The notes under the pieces were generated by a model that worked only from the letters and a program-made list of their open reading frames with translations, did not search any database and had not been told where the DNA came from. Made by a program: the position numbers and the translations under genes. From NCBI GenBank assembly GCA_007751475.1, contig CP036434.1, positions 5,895,524 through 5,959,523 of the forward strand: a DNA stretch of 64,000 nt, in the 5' to 3' direction. Positions 52,190 to 61,821 of the stretch are shown here, one piece after another (the first letter of the stretch is position 1; every line of letters starts with the position of its first letter). This DNA is from Saltatorellus ferox (lineage in GTDB: Bacteria > Planctomycetota > UBA1135 > GCA-002686595).

Positions 52190-52960
52190 ATGAAGCGCCT
52201 TGTCGAACTCCTGATCATGCCTCCGATGTCGCTCTACCTGGGCGTGCTGTGTGGTTTGTGTATCCGATTCGTGGCGAATCGACTCCCCGAGCCGCGCCCG
52301 ATGCTTCGCCGGATGGGCACTTCACTCGCTGCGCTGTCTGGCGCGGTTCTGGTGGCGCTCAGTATTCCCCAGGTGGCCTTCTGGTTACTGGATTCCTTGC
52401 AGACCAGCCCTGCCATCTCCCCCACGGCGGAATCGATCGACGCCGAGGCGATCCTCGTGCTGAGCGGGGACGTGGACTGCGACCCGCCGGAGTTCGGCCC
52501 GGACCAGCCAGGGCCGATCAGCCTCCAGCGCTGCCGGTACGCCGCACGCCTGTCGACCCGCACCGGCGTCCCCATCCTGATCAGCGGCGGTGTGCTTCGG
52601 CCGGACCGCCGCGCGGTTTCCCTGGTTCTGCGCGACTTCGTGCAGGATGAGCTACACGTGCCCGTTCGCTGGACCGAAGAGCGCTCCCATACCACGCGCG
52701 AGAACGCCCGCTACAGCGCGGAGATCCTCGCGCGCGACGGCATCCGACGGGTGGCCGTCGTGACCCACGCCTGGCATATGCCGCGCGCGATCGAGGTGTG
52801 CAAGGCCGCGGGGCTGGTCGTGCTCCCCGCGCCCACGGCCCCGGCCACGCCGCCTGCGAACCTACGCGACGCCTTCGTGCCGCGCGCTCGGTCCTTCCGC
52901 GACTCCGCATGGGCGATCCACGAGTGGATCGGCCGGCTCTGGTACCGAATCAGCGCGTGA
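52190..52960 (+). CDS. YdcF/ElyC-like DUF218 membrane protein
   Basis: 256 residues: two N-terminal helices (about residues 9-27 and 42-65), then a DUF218 domain with AILVLSGDVD, PILISGGV, TRENARYSAEIL and VVTHAWHMPRAIEV. The E. coli homologues ElyC and SanA affect envelope carbohydrate synthesis and barrier function. Start at ATG 52190 (MKRLVELLIMPPMS) is set by the signal-like start; the frame is open earlier but not convincing. It is the first gene of its own transcript. Confidence 0.87.
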   Translation: MKRLVELLIMPPMSLYLGVLCGLCIRFVANRLPEPRPMLRRMGTSLAALSGAVLVALSIPQVAFWLLDSLQTSPAISPTAESIDAEAILVLSGDVDCDPPEFGPDQPGPISLQRCRYAARLSTRTGVPILISGGVLRPDRRAVSLVLRDFVQDELHVPVRWTEERSHTTRENARYSAEILARDGIRRVAVVTHAWHMPRAIEVCKAAGLVVLPAPTAPATPPANLRDAFVPRARSFRDSAWAIHEWIGRLWYRISA

Positions 52961-53072
52961 CGGCACGCGCTCTGGATCCCATCTCTGGATCGTTCCTTCC
53001 ACGCAGAGCCTGGATCGGACGCCACCACGCCACAGAATGCGATCCCACGCGTACCGCCAGGATCCACGCTCG

Positions 53073-54533
53073 CTACGGCTCGATGAGCACCTGCAGGCCG
53101 TTCGAGAAGTTGAACGACCCCATCGGGTTGCCCACATCCCGGAACACCACCTGCATGAACGCCTTCTGCCCGGGCGCGAGGAAGTTCGCCACGTTCGGGT
53201 TCGGGTTGGCCAGATCCACGGACATCCGGAAGGTCCCGGCCGCATCGATCAGGCCCGCCCCCAGGCGCTGGGAGCCCGCACCCACGCAAAGGAAACCTGC
53301 TCCCGCCGGAACGTAGGCCGTGTTCGAACTCACGAAGACGAGGCCCACCGTGTTGGGGCGGCAGTTGTTGGCACGAAGCTCGAAGTCGTTCCGCGTGATC
53401 GAGCTGGAGCCGCGGTAGTCGGCGCCGGCGTAGAGACCCAGTGCGTGCGGCGCCATCGGCCCACAGTAGGCGCGGGGACCATCTTCCAGGGCACAGAGGT
53501 AGGGCTCCACGCGATCGCCCAGCCCAACGAGCGAGTTGATGCCGTGCGCCCCGTTCGGATAGAAGAACCCCTCCACGTCAGGCGGACCCAGGCCCAGCGA
53601 CGAGAGCGCGCCGAGCAGTACCTGGGTGTGGGACGGATCGATCTGCGTGTCCTGCAGACCGTGATGCGCCTGGATCGGCGGCATCGTGTTCGCGAAATAG
53701 CAGGGCGAGCGACGAATCCACGCCTGGCGTGCTTCGTCCAGCGAAAGGACTCCGTTGAGCCAGCCGAAGACGAAAGACTCGTAGGCGACGCGCCCGATCC
53801 CTGCGGGCTGAACGCCCTGGTTGAGGATGAGGTCGAGCTGCGATTGCACGCTCGGCAGGGACAGATCCGTCCAGCCAAAGAGATCCACCACCCGGCGGAT
53901 CCGATCGTCGCGCGCCGCGAGGAGCATCGCCACGGCGGCTCCCCGGCTGATGCCCCACGCTCCCACGCGCGCCTGGTCCATGTCCGGTATGTTCATCTGA
54001 ACCGCCGCGAGGAGGGACGCCGTGTCGTCCACATCGCGGTCCGCCCAGCTCGGGCTACCGCCGGAAACCCACGTCCCCGCGAACTGGGTCACGAGCTGCT
54101 CGCCGCGGTAGCTCGGGATCACGAGGAAGTAGTTCTCGTCGACGCAGATCCCCGGCAACGAGAGGAGGAAGTTCGCGCTCTCCTCGGCGGCCACTCCGTT
54201 GAGCCCGCCGTGACAAACGACGAGGGTTCCATAGGGCTGCCCCGCCGCGTAGTTCCGCGGGTATCGAACGGCGCCGTAGTGCCGCTGGCCCTCCGAGATG
54301 TGACTGACCACGTCGAACCGGACGCCGCCTGCGTCCGTCCCCGAGGCCTCTACCCGATACCCGGCGACCTCGGGCTGTCGGGTGGCCCAGTCGGTCCGCA
54401 CCCGAGCGATTTCCGACACGGTCGGCGCGTCGAAGAGGACGCTCAGGTCAGCCCTGGGGGAGTGGGCGGACGCACTGATCGTGCACAGGGAAGCGGCGGC
54501 CACGCAAAGGAATGAGTTCGAGAGGAGCGCCAT
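53073..54533 (-). CDS. Secreted serine hydrolase with planctomycete C-terminal domain
   Basis: 486 residues. A signal peptide (AASLCTISASA) leads to an alpha/beta hydrolase/peptidase S9-like domain: VVCHGGLNGVAAEES, nucleophile elbow GAWGISRGAAVAM (Ser about residue 200) and a later HHGLQDTQIDPSHTQ acid region, with His in NGAHGINS. From YCGPMAPHALGLYAG on (residues about 358-486) comes the C-terminal domain ending VVFRDVGNPMGSFNFSNGL, related to that of the gene at 2-1219. Substrate unknown; esterase or peptidase. Confidence 0.83.
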   Translation of the reverse strand: MALLSNSFLCVAAASLCTISASAHSPRADLSVLFDAPTVSEIARVRTDWATRQPEVAGYRVEASGTDAGGVRFDVVSHISEGQRHYGAVRYPRNYAAGQPYGTLVVCHGGLNGVAAEESANFLLSLPGICVDENYFLVIPSYRGEQLVTQFAGTWVSGGSPSWADRDVDDTASLLAAVQMNIPDMDQARVGAWGISRGAAVAMLLAARDDRIRRVVDLFGWTDLSLPSVQSQLDLILNQGVQPAGIGRVAYESFVFGWLNGVLSLDEARQAWIRRSPCYFANTMPPIQAHHGLQDTQIDPSHTQVLLGALSSLGLGPPDVEGFFYPNGAHGINSLVGLGDRVEPYLCALEDGPRAYCGPMAPHALGLYAGADYRGSSSITRNDFELRANNCRPNTVGLVFVSSNTAYVPAGAGFLCVGAGSQRLGAGLIDAAGTFRMSVDLANPNPNVANFLAPGQKAFMQVVFRDVGNPMGSFNFSNGLQVLIEP

Positions 54534-54680
54534 GTACAGGGTTCACCGCAGGGAGAAAAGGGCCGGGGTCGCCGAATCTTACCACGTTGGAGGGGGCTTC
54601 CGTCGAGGGCCTCCGTTCGAGGCCGTAGCTCGCCCCGTGGTCGTTTCTCATCCTGCGTCAGGATCCAGTGAGGTCGAACG

Positions 54681-55730
54681 TCAGCGCCCCTCGGATCCGC
54701 CCTGGAGGAGACCCCGGGCGAGGACCGCCTCCGCCGTCGCGATGGCCCCTCCGGCGGCACCGCGCACGGTGTTGTGACTCAGCGCCACGAATCGGAACCC
54801 CAGCACAGGACACGGTCGAAGCCGTCCGATCGTGATGCCCATGCCCCCGGAAAAGTCTCGGTCCAGGCGGGGCTGGGGCCGATCCGCCGCGCTCGTGTAT
54901 CGAAGCGGGACAGCTTGGGCAGCGTCCTGCCAGGCACGGAGCACCTCGTCCCGCCCCGGATCCCCCGCGAGCCTCACCGACACGGAGAGCGTATGCCCGT
55001 CGATCACCGGCACGCGAAAGCACTGCGGGCTGACGACGATCTGCGCCGCGGCAATCCCGCGGGCGTCCCCCTCGAGCGTCCCCAGAATCTTCGCTGGCTC
55101 CAGGGCGAGCTTCTCCTCTTCGCCGCTGATGAAGGGCACGACGTTGTCGATCAGATCAAGCGAAGGAACGCCAGGGTAGCCCGCTCCGGAAGCTGCCTGC
55201 AGCGTGGTCACCGCGACCTCCTCGACCCCGAACGCGCGGTGCAGCGGCGCCAGCGCGAGAACCAGCCCGATCGTCGAGCAGTTCGGATTGCAGACGATGC
55301 CGCCTTGCCCGAAACGCTGGGATCGCACGAGATCGAGGTGGTCCGCGTTGACCTCGGGAACGACGAGTGGCACCTCCGGATCCATCCGATACGCGGAAGC
55401 GTTCGACACCACGAAGATCCCCGCCTCGGCGTAGGTCGCCTCCACCTCTCGGGCCACCGACGCATCGAGCGCGGAGAACGCCAGGCGAACCCGGCCCTCG
55501 TCCGGAAGCGCGTTCGCATCCCCCACCACCAGATCCCGAGCCCACGCGGGCATCTCCGTCGGAAGTCCCCAGCGCGTCGCCTCCGCGTAGCGCATGCCTG
55601 CACTGCGCGAAGACGCGAGCACCTGCGTCACTCGAAAGCGAGGATGGTCGTCGAGCAGTGACAGGAAACGCTGCCCCACCATCCCGGTCGAACCCAGGAT
55701 CGCGACCGGGATCTTCTCCGACTCGCTCAC
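54681..55730 (-). CDS. asd: Aspartate-semialdehyde dehydrogenase
   Basis: Makes aspartate semialdehyde for lysine, threonine, methionine and peptidoglycan precursor synthesis. The 349 residues include the NADP fold AILGSTGMVGQRFLSLL, active-site Cys in CNPNCSTIG, and AASGAGYPGVPSLDLIDNVVPFISGEEEK; this motif and the length fit the archaeal/fungal-like Asd class. GTG start (55730) overlaps the gpmI stop (GTGA), so the two are translationally coupled. Confidence 0.94.
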   Translation of the reverse strand: MSESEKIPVAILGSTGMVGQRFLSLLDDHPRFRVTQVLASSRSAGMRYAEATRWGLPTEMPAWARDLVVGDANALPDEGRVRLAFSALDASVAREVEATYAEAGIFVVSNASAYRMDPEVPLVVPEVNADHLDLVRSQRFGQGGIVCNPNCSTIGLVLALAPLHRAFGVEEVAVTTLQAASGAGYPGVPSLDLIDNVVPFISGEEEKLALEPAKILGTLEGDARGIAAAQIVVSPQCFRVPVIDGHTLSVSVRLAGDPGRDEVLRAWQDAAQAVPLRYTSAADRPQPRLDRDFSGGMGITIGRLRPCPVLGFRFVALSHNTVRGAAGGAIATAEAVLARGLLQGGSEGR

Positions 55731-57268
55731 GGCAGGATCAGGGACACGCCGTCCATCGAGGGGTCCTTCTCCACGCCCATCAGCCCGAGCAGAGTGGGCG
55801 CCACATCGCAGAGCGCGCCCCGCTCCCTCATCTTCACGCCCTTCGTATCCGGACCGATCAGCACGAACGGCACGGGGTTCAGCGTGTGCGCCGTATGCGG
55901 CTGGTTCGTCTCGAAGTCCCAGAGCTGCTCGGAGTTGCCGTGGTCCGCCGTGACGGCGATCGTGCCGCCCCGCGCCTTCACGGCGGCGACGACGCGCTGG
56001 AGGCATTCGTCCACCTTCTGCACGGCCTTGAGAACGGCGTCGAATATACCGGTATGTCCGACCATATCGGCATTGGCGAAGTTCACGACATAGACCTCGG
56101 TCTCGCCCTTCTCCAGGCTCGCGAGGATCGCCTTCGTGATGCCCTCGGCGCTCATCTCCGGCGCGAGGTCATAGGTCGCCACCTTCTGGCTCGGAACGAG
56201 CGTGCGCGACTCCCCCTCGTAGGGATCCTCGCGCCCGCCGGAGAAGAAGTACGTCACGTGCGCGTATTTCTCGGTCTCGGCGATGCGTTCCTGGCGCATG
56301 CCGATCGAGCTGATCAGCTCCGGGAAGATGCCGACAAGATCCGTCGAGGGGAAGGCCACGGGAAAGCTGAAATCGTCGCGATACTGCGTCATCGACGCGA
56401 TCTTGATCGAGGGCCGATCGCCGCGGTCGAAGCCGTCGAAGCCGTCCTGGACGAAAACGTCCGTCATCTGCCGCATGCGGTCCGCGCGATAGTTGAAGAG
56501 CAGCACGGCGTCGCCGTCCTCGATCCGGAGCCCTTCCTGTCCGCGGATCACGACGGGCTCCAGGAACTCATCGCCGACGCCGGATTCGTACGAGGCCTTC
56601 ATCGCAGCCACGGCAGAGTCGCGGACTTCACCGGCGCCATGGACCATCACGTCCCAGGACTTCTTGACCCGCTCCCAGCGCTTGTCGCGATCCATTGCGA
56701 AGTAGCGACCGACGAGGGTGGCGATTCGACCGACACCGTGGCGCTCGCAGGCATCCTCGAGGGTCTCGAGGAAACCGGCGGCGGAGCGCGGTCCGGTATC
56801 GCGACCGTCGGTGATCGCGTGGATGGCCACGTCGTCGCCTTTCAGTCCCTTGGCCGCAGCTAGCTCCAGCAGCGTGCGGAGATGGTGGTCGCTCGCGTGC
56901 ACCATGCCTGTGCTGAGCAGCCCTACGAGATGGAGCCGCTTGCCGTTCTGGCGCACATGCTGAATCAGGTCGAGGAACGCGGGGTTCTTGGCGAACTCAC
57001 CGTCCTCGATGGCCTTGTCGATCCGAGTGACGTCTTGATACACGACGCGACCCGCGCCAAGGTTCGTGTGACCGACCTCACTATTGCCCATAACCCCCCT
57101 CGGCAGCCCCACTTCACGCCCGCAGGCGGTCAGGAGGGTGTGGGGATGCTCTCCCATGAGACTGGCGAAGTAGGGCGCGCCCTGGGCCACGGCGTTGGCT
57201 TCCGTTTCGGCTCGGTGGCCCCAGCCATCAAGGACGAGGAGGACGATCGGGGGTCGCTTCATGTGCAT
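55727..57268 (-). CDS. gpmI: 2,3-bisphosphoglycerate-independent phosphoglycerate mutase
   Basis: Interconverts 2- and 3-phosphoglycerate in glycolysis with two manganese ions. 513 residues; LVLDGWGHRAE, catalytic Ser in GVMGNSEVGHTNLGAGR, TDGRDTGPRS, NFANADMVGHTG and TADHGNSEQ are all present. Coupled to asd by GTGA overlap. Start Met-His-Met: either of the first Met codons could be used. Confidence 0.96.
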   Translation of the reverse strand: MHMKRPPIVLLVLDGWGHRAETEANAVAQGAPYFASLMGEHPHTLLTACGREVGLPRGVMGNSEVGHTNLGAGRVVYQDVTRIDKAIEDGEFAKNPAFLDLIQHVRQNGKRLHLVGLLSTGMVHASDHHLRTLLELAAAKGLKGDDVAIHAITDGRDTGPRSAAGFLETLEDACERHGVGRIATLVGRYFAMDRDKRWERVKKSWDVMVHGAGEVRDSAVAAMKASYESGVGDEFLEPVVIRGQEGLRIEDGDAVLLFNYRADRMRQMTDVFVQDGFDGFDRGDRPSIKIASMTQYRDDFSFPVAFPSTDLVGIFPELISSIGMRQERIAETEKYAHVTYFFSGGREDPYEGESRTLVPSQKVATYDLAPEMSAEGITKAILASLEKGETEVYVVNFANADMVGHTGIFDAVLKAVQKVDECLQRVVAAVKARGGTIAVTADHGNSEQLWDFETNQPHTAHTLNPVPFVLIGPDTKGVKMRERGALCDVAPTLLGLMGVEKDPSMDGVSLILP

Positions 57269-57366
57269 TCAAGGTCGAGAAGTTCAGTTAGAGAGAGCAC
57301 ACTATGCGCAGCGATGCCCCGCCGCGCACCTCTACGAACCCGTAAGGCACCAAGTACGCCCACGTC

Positions 57367-58242
57367 ATGAAATTCATCGCCTCCAGATTCAGAGTTCCTG
57401 CCTTCCGGGCTCCCGCCTTCCCGACCCTCGCTGGCGTCGCGCTCGCCCTCGTGGGCCCCGCGGTCCTGCCGTCGTGCGGAGCGATCTCGCAGCTGAACCT
57501 GATCCCGGTCAGCCAGGATCCCGTGCTCGGTGCTGAGGCCTACCCGCAGCTCCTTGCGGAGGACCAGACGATCGGGTCCGGCGCGGAGTACGACATGGTG
57601 GTCCGAATGACGGACCGCCTGGTGCTCGCGGCCAAGGAGCTCGATCCCGAAATCGCGGATCTCTTCGAGTGGGAGGTGGTGCTCGTCAAGCGCGACGACC
57701 TCGTCAACGCCTGGTGCCTCCCAGGCGGGAAGATGGCGGTCTACACGGGGATCCTGCCCGTGGCCGACGATGGCACCGGAAACAAGGAAACGGGACTCGC
57801 GGTCGTCATGGGGCACGAGATCGCCCACGCGACCCTGCGCCATGGCACGAAGGCGATGACGCGGCAGATGGGTGCCCAGACCATCATCGCGCTCGTCGGG
57901 GCGGCCCTGGGTGGCGGCGACGGGGCGCAGCTCGCCGTGATGGCTGGAAGTCTCGCCGCCAACCTCGGCAGCCTGACGTTCGGACGCGACGCCGAACTCG
58001 AAGCCGACCGCCGCGGGCTCCTCTACATGGCCACCGCAGGCTACGACCCCAGGGCCGCCGTGGCCTTCTGGCAGCGGATGCAGGCGGCCAGCGGTGGACA
58101 GGCGCCACCGGAATGGCTCTCCACCCACCCCTCGAACGAGAACCGGATCAAGCAGATCCAGAGCCTGCTCCCCGAGGCGATTCCGGTCTACGAGCAATCT
58201 CGATCCTCTGGCGGACTTAAGTCCTTTAAACCAAAGGGCTAA
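57367..58242 (+). CDS. M48-family zinc metalloprotease, lipoprotein
   Basis: 291 residues. A lipoprotein signal (AVLPSCGAI, Cys about residue 37) precedes the M48 domain: HEIAHATLRHG (HExxH, about residue 142) and the downstream Glu in ELEADRRGLLYMATAGY, then THPSNENRIKQI near the end. Related to BepA/LoiP outer-membrane quality-control proteases of E. coli. A hairpin with 6-bp stem (GTCCTT / AAGGAC) overlaps the stop region. It is a single gene. Confidence 0.92.
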   Translation: MKFIASRFRVPAFRAPAFPTLAGVALALVGPAVLPSCGAISQLNLIPVSQDPVLGAEAYPQLLAEDQTIGSGAEYDMVVRMTDRLVLAAKELDPEIADLFEWEVVLVKRDDLVNAWCLPGGKMAVYTGILPVADDGTGNKETGLAVVMGHEIAHATLRHGTKAMTRQMGAQTIIALVGAALGGGDGAQLAVMAGSLAANLGSLTFGRDAELEADRRGLLYMATAGYDPRAAVAFWQRMQAASGGQAPPEWLSTHPSNENRIKQIQSLLPEAIPVYEQSRSSGGLKSFKPKG

Positions 58243-58404
58243 GGACGGCGACGCGATCAAGCCTCTAGGGGTTGGAGTGGGAAGAAGCCTAGTGTATGGC
58301 AAGAAAGCGAGGCCTCCGGTTTCCCGGATCTCCTTTCTGCCTGTATAAGCGCCGCCGCCGCCAGCGGCAGCGCTGCTTCCCCGTCAGCCCCCCCCTGCCC
58401 CCTT

Positions 58405-59883
58405 TTGGACGTGAAAATCGCGTTCGCGACACCCGAGCTGAAATCGCTCGTCCGTCGCACACAGCTCGCGGAGATCGCAGAGCAACTCCCGCGCACGCTC
58501 ATGGAGCTTGGCGCCGAGGTAAGGATCTTCATTCCCCACTCGAGGGACATCGATACCGCCGCGCTCGGGCCGCTGGAGGAGAGCGCCTTGCTTCGCATCA
58601 AGGACGGGAGCTCGCGCACGCCTGTCACCATCCGGACCGGCTACATCGACGGGCTCACGGTCCATCTCATCGATCACGGTCAGCTCTTTCGAACTCGTCA
58701 TCCCTACGGTGACGAGAACGGGCCGTACGCGGACAACTGGCGGCGCTTCGCCATCTTCGCGCGCACCGTGCTGGAAGGCTTCGGGCCCCTGGCCTTCACG
58801 CCGGACGTGATCCACTGCCTCGACTGGACGACGGGTCTCATCCCGCTGATCCAGAAGCTGGAGTACTCCACGCGGGACCATCCCGCCTCCAAGCCGGGCA
58901 CTCTCTTTGCGATCCAGAACCTCGCGATGCAGGGCTCCTTCGAGCGCGAGATCCTTCCGAAGATCGGCGTGCCCCACGAGTACTTCCGCTCGGTGTTGGG
59001 CGTCGAGCTCGGTGCGCGCGTCAACTACCTGAAGGCGGGGGCAGAGTTCGCCACGATGGTGGGCGCCAGCTCCCCCAGCAAAGCGCGCCAGTACGTGGAA
59101 GCGGAGCGCGGCGACGGACTCGAGGAAACGTTCCGCCGCCGGGAGAAGGATATCGTCGGAGTCCAGAGCGGGATCGACTACCGGACGTGGGATCCGAGTT
59201 CGGACCCTCTACTGGCGCAGAACTACGCGGCCGACGACAAGGAACTGGCCGGCAAGCGCAAGTGCAAGGCGTCACTCCAGGAAGTGATGAAGCTCGAGGT
59301 ATCGCCGCGCACGCCCGTGCTCGCGATCGTTGGCCGCTTCGACGCGGACAGCGGATTCGACATTCTGGCCGAGTCGCTCACGCCGATGCTGGAGCGCAAC
59401 GTCGAGATCATCCTCATGGGCCCGGGCCCGCCCGAGATCATCGAGCGACTGCATACGATCGAGCAGACGTTCGCGGGACGCTGCCGCGTCGTCGAGGGCT
59501 ATGACGTCGCCACGGCCCACACGCTTCTCGCGGGTGCGGACATGCTGCTCCTCCCCGGCCACTACCACGCGACGAACGCTCTCTGCGCCATTGCCATGCG
59601 CTACGGCGTGATTCCGATCGCCTACGCCTTCAGCGGACTCGAGGACACGCTGGTGGACTTGACGGCCTCGCCGAAGAAGGGCACCGGCCTCCTGTTCGAG
59701 CGCTACGACCCCGACGCGCTCGTCGACGCGCTCGATCGCGGCCGCACGCTCTTCAAGAAGGCGACGGACTGGAAGGCGATCGCGAAGCGCTGCATGGAGG
59801 AGGACTTCTCCTGGGCCGAGAGCGGACGCGAGTACATGAAGGCGTATCGCCGCTTGACGCGGCAGGTCAAGCAGAAGAAGTGA
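58405..59883 (+). CDS. glgA: Glycogen synthase-like glycosyltransferase (GT5), divergent
   Basis: 492 residues aligning end to end with GT5 glycogen/starch synthases: starch-synthase catalytic part (VIHCLDWTTGLIPL; TLFAIQNLAMQGSFE; GVQSGIDYRTWDP) and GT1-like C-terminal part (YDVATAHTLLAGADMLLLPG). Key motifs differ: the N-terminal K-T-G-G-L (sugar-nucleotide Lys) reads VRRTQL; VGRFDADSGFDIL lacks the usual Lys-Gly; and EPCG near the active site reads HATNA. Start is TTG (58405) or GTG (58411). It overlaps the ROK gene region (stop GTGA), so both act in glucose/glycogen metabolism by inference. Confidence 0.75.
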   Translation: MDVKIAFATPELKSLVRRTQLAEIAEQLPRTLMELGAEVRIFIPHSRDIDTAALGPLEESALLRIKDGSSRTPVTIRTGYIDGLTVHLIDHGQLFRTRHPYGDENGPYADNWRRFAIFARTVLEGFGPLAFTPDVIHCLDWTTGLIPLIQKLEYSTRDHPASKPGTLFAIQNLAMQGSFEREILPKIGVPHEYFRSVLGVELGARVNYLKAGAEFATMVGASSPSKARQYVEAERGDGLEETFRRREKDIVGVQSGIDYRTWDPSSDPLLAQNYAADDKELAGKRKCKASLQEVMKLEVSPRTPVLAIVGRFDADSGFDILAESLTPMLERNVEIILMGPGPPEIIERLHTIEQTFAGRCRVVEGYDVATAHTLLAGADMLLLPGHYHATNALCAIAMRYGVIPIAYAFSGLEDTLVDLTASPKKGTGLLFERYDPDALVDALDRGRTLFKKATDWKAIAKRCMEEDFSWAESGREYMKAYRRLTRQVKQKK

Positions 59884-59906
59884 CGGCCGTGGGCGAAGGA
59901 GACCCG

Positions 59907-60851
59907 ATGGACCAGCCGCTGATGGGTCTCGACTTCGGAGGCACCACCATCAAGGGGGGTGTGATCCGCGCCTCCGGCGGCCCTCCCGTCTGCATGGATT
60001 CAGCTCCCTTCGACGAGGCGGCGCCCGCCCATGAGATCTACCGGCGAGCCGCCGAGCTCGCGCGGCGACTCGAGGACAAGGCCGGGCTCGGTCCGATCCA
60101 GGGCCTGGGCGTCGGCTGCGCGGGACTCTTCAACCGCGCCACGGGCGAGGTGCTCGCGAGCGCCAACATGAAGAACCTCGTGGGCACGAGCCTTTCTGAA
60201 GGCGTGTCGAAGGCCCTCGGAGGGCGTCCCGTCGTCATCGAGAACGACGCCAACGTGGCCGCCTACGGAGAGCAGTGGCTGGGCGCGGGTCTCCACGAAC
60301 GCGACCTCGTGCTCCTCACCCTCGGCACCGGCGTGGGCGGCGGCATCGTCCTCGATGACCACCTCTTCATCGGGCCAGGCGGCAGCGCCGGCGAGGTCGG
60401 GCACATGGTGATCGTCCAGCGCCCGGGCGGCAGCGAGTACGACGCGCCCTACTTCCCCGAACTCCAGTGCTCCTGCGGCTCCTACGGCTGCCTCGAGCGC
60501 CTCGTCTCGGCCACCGCCGCCATGCGCCGGGCGAAGGCCGCGGGCGTCACCCCGAACCTCCCGGAACTCTGCCGCCTCGGGCGCGAGCAGGACGGGAAGG
60601 AGCGCGCGCTCCTGCACCAGATCGGCCGCGACCTCGGCGCTGGCCTCGCCACCCTCGTGACCCTGTTCGACGTCAACGTCTTCGCCATCGGTGGCGGCTT
60701 CGGCGCCGCGCTGGACGTCCTGAAGCCCGGCGTGATGGAAGCGATGGCGGAGCGGCGCTACGGAACGCTGGAGCCGACGGTGGTCGAGGCCACGCTCGGC
60801 TCCGACGCGGGCTGGATCGGTGCCGCGCGTCTATCGGGCCGCCAGCCTTAG
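59907..60851 (+). CDS. ROK-family sugar kinase, probable glucokinase
   Basis: 314 residues. ATP motif LDFGGTTIKGG near the N-terminus, VIENDANVAAYGEQ (catalytic Asp), LTLGTGVGGGIV, GSAGEVGHM and the ROK zinc signature CSCGSYGCLE. Phosphorylates glucose (glucokinase) or a related hexose. The start ATG at 59907 has GAAGGAG about 6 bases upstream; a GTG at 59880 overlapping the preceding stop is also possible. It is cotranscribed with the GT5 gene. Confidence 0.88.
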   Translation: MDQPLMGLDFGGTTIKGGVIRASGGPPVCMDSAPFDEAAPAHEIYRRAAELARRLEDKAGLGPIQGLGVGCAGLFNRATGEVLASANMKNLVGTSLSEGVSKALGGRPVVIENDANVAAYGEQWLGAGLHERDLVLLTLGTGVGGGIVLDDHLFIGPGGSAGEVGHMVIVQRPGGSEYDAPYFPELQCSCGSYGCLERLVSATAAMRRAKAAGVTPNLPELCRLGREQDGKERALLHQIGRDLGAGLATLVTLFDVNVFAIGGGFGAALDVLKPGVMEAMAERRYGTLEPTVVEATLGSDAGWIGAARLSGRQP

Positions 60852-60871
60852 TCTCGGTTTCGCTTCCATTC

Positions 60872-61729
60872 GTGCGTGATCACATTCTCTTCCTGACGGA
60901 CCTGCACTTCTGGACGCTCGTCCGGAATCCGCTGCAGCTCCTCAACAAGCGGTTCATCGGAAACGCGAACGTCTACTTCAAGCGGCGACACCACTTCCCT
61001 CTCGAGAACGCGCGGCCCTTCGCTCGCTTCGCGCTGGAGACAGGCGCGCGCACGGTGATCATCGGCGGCGACCTCACGTCGACCGCCAGCCGGCGAGAGT
61101 TCGAGCTGGCGGTGGAGTTCATTGAACACCTCACCGAAGACGGCGTGGACGTCCACGTGATCCCTGGCAACCACGACGTCTACACGTTCGAGTCGGTGAG
61201 GCAGCGGCGATTCGAGCAGTACTGCAGGCCGTGGATCCCGAAGGAAGGCTTCCCCGCGCGCCGCGCGCTCGCGGGAGGCACCGAGGTGGTCCTCCTTTCC
61301 ACGGTCCGCGCCAACTTCGTGAGCTCGAAGGGCGAGATGAGCCTGGCCGCGATCACGAGAGCAGGTGAGCTGATTCGCGAGTGCCAGCCGGGCCCCGTGC
61401 TGGTCTTCGGCCACTATCCGCTCTTGAACGAAACGGCGGGCTACACGCTGACCAAGAACCGTCGCATGGTGGGCGCCGAGCGACTGCGCGAGACCATGGC
61501 CGCCACGGACCGCCAGGTGCTCTACGTCGCGGGTCACGTGCACCGCCACTCCTCCACCCGGGACCCCGAGTTCCCGAACCTGCATCACGTGACGAGCCCC
61601 GCGCTCTTCAATCACTGGGGCCCGGTGAAGCGCTTCGGGGGCTTCCTCGAACTGAAGGCGGCGCCCGCGGAGATCGAGGTGCGCCACCACTGGAAAGAGG
61701 GCAAATGGCTCTCGGAAGCCGTCGAGTGA
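60872..61729 (+). CDS. Calcineurin-like metallophosphoesterase
   Basis: 285 residues with all motifs of the family: FLTDLHFW (D-x-H), GGDL, PGNHDVY (GNHD), FGHYPLL and AGHVHRHS (GHVH). Acts as phosphatase or phosphodiesterase on an unknown substrate. GTG start at 60872 gives VRDHILFLTDLHF, placing the first motif near residue 9 as usual. It lies 20 bases after the ROK gene and may be in its operon. No signal peptide, so cytoplasmic. Confidence 0.88.
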   Translation: MRDHILFLTDLHFWTLVRNPLQLLNKRFIGNANVYFKRRHHFPLENARPFARFALETGARTVIIGGDLTSTASRREFELAVEFIEHLTEDGVDVHVIPGNHDVYTFESVRQRRFEQYCRPWIPKEGFPARRALAGGTEVVLLSTVRANFVSSKGEMSLAAITRAGELIRECQPGPVLVFGHYPLLNETAGYTLTKNRRMVGAERLRETMAATDRQVLYVAGHVHRHSSTRDPEFPNLHHVTSPALFNHWGPVKRFGGFLELKAAPAEIEVRHHWKEGKWLSEAVE

Positions 61730-61821
61730 GCCCGCGGCGGTCCGATCAACGGACAGCGTTAGAATTCGGGGAGCTTTCCTGTAAGCGCAGTCGCCGCCGA
61801 CGGGAGACGCGGTAGCTGCCC

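Noticed and set aside
58221..58246. GTCCTT/AAGGAC hairpin at the end of the M48 gene as a terminator
   Set aside because: Six-base stem with 14-base loop and no T-run; too weak to call separately.
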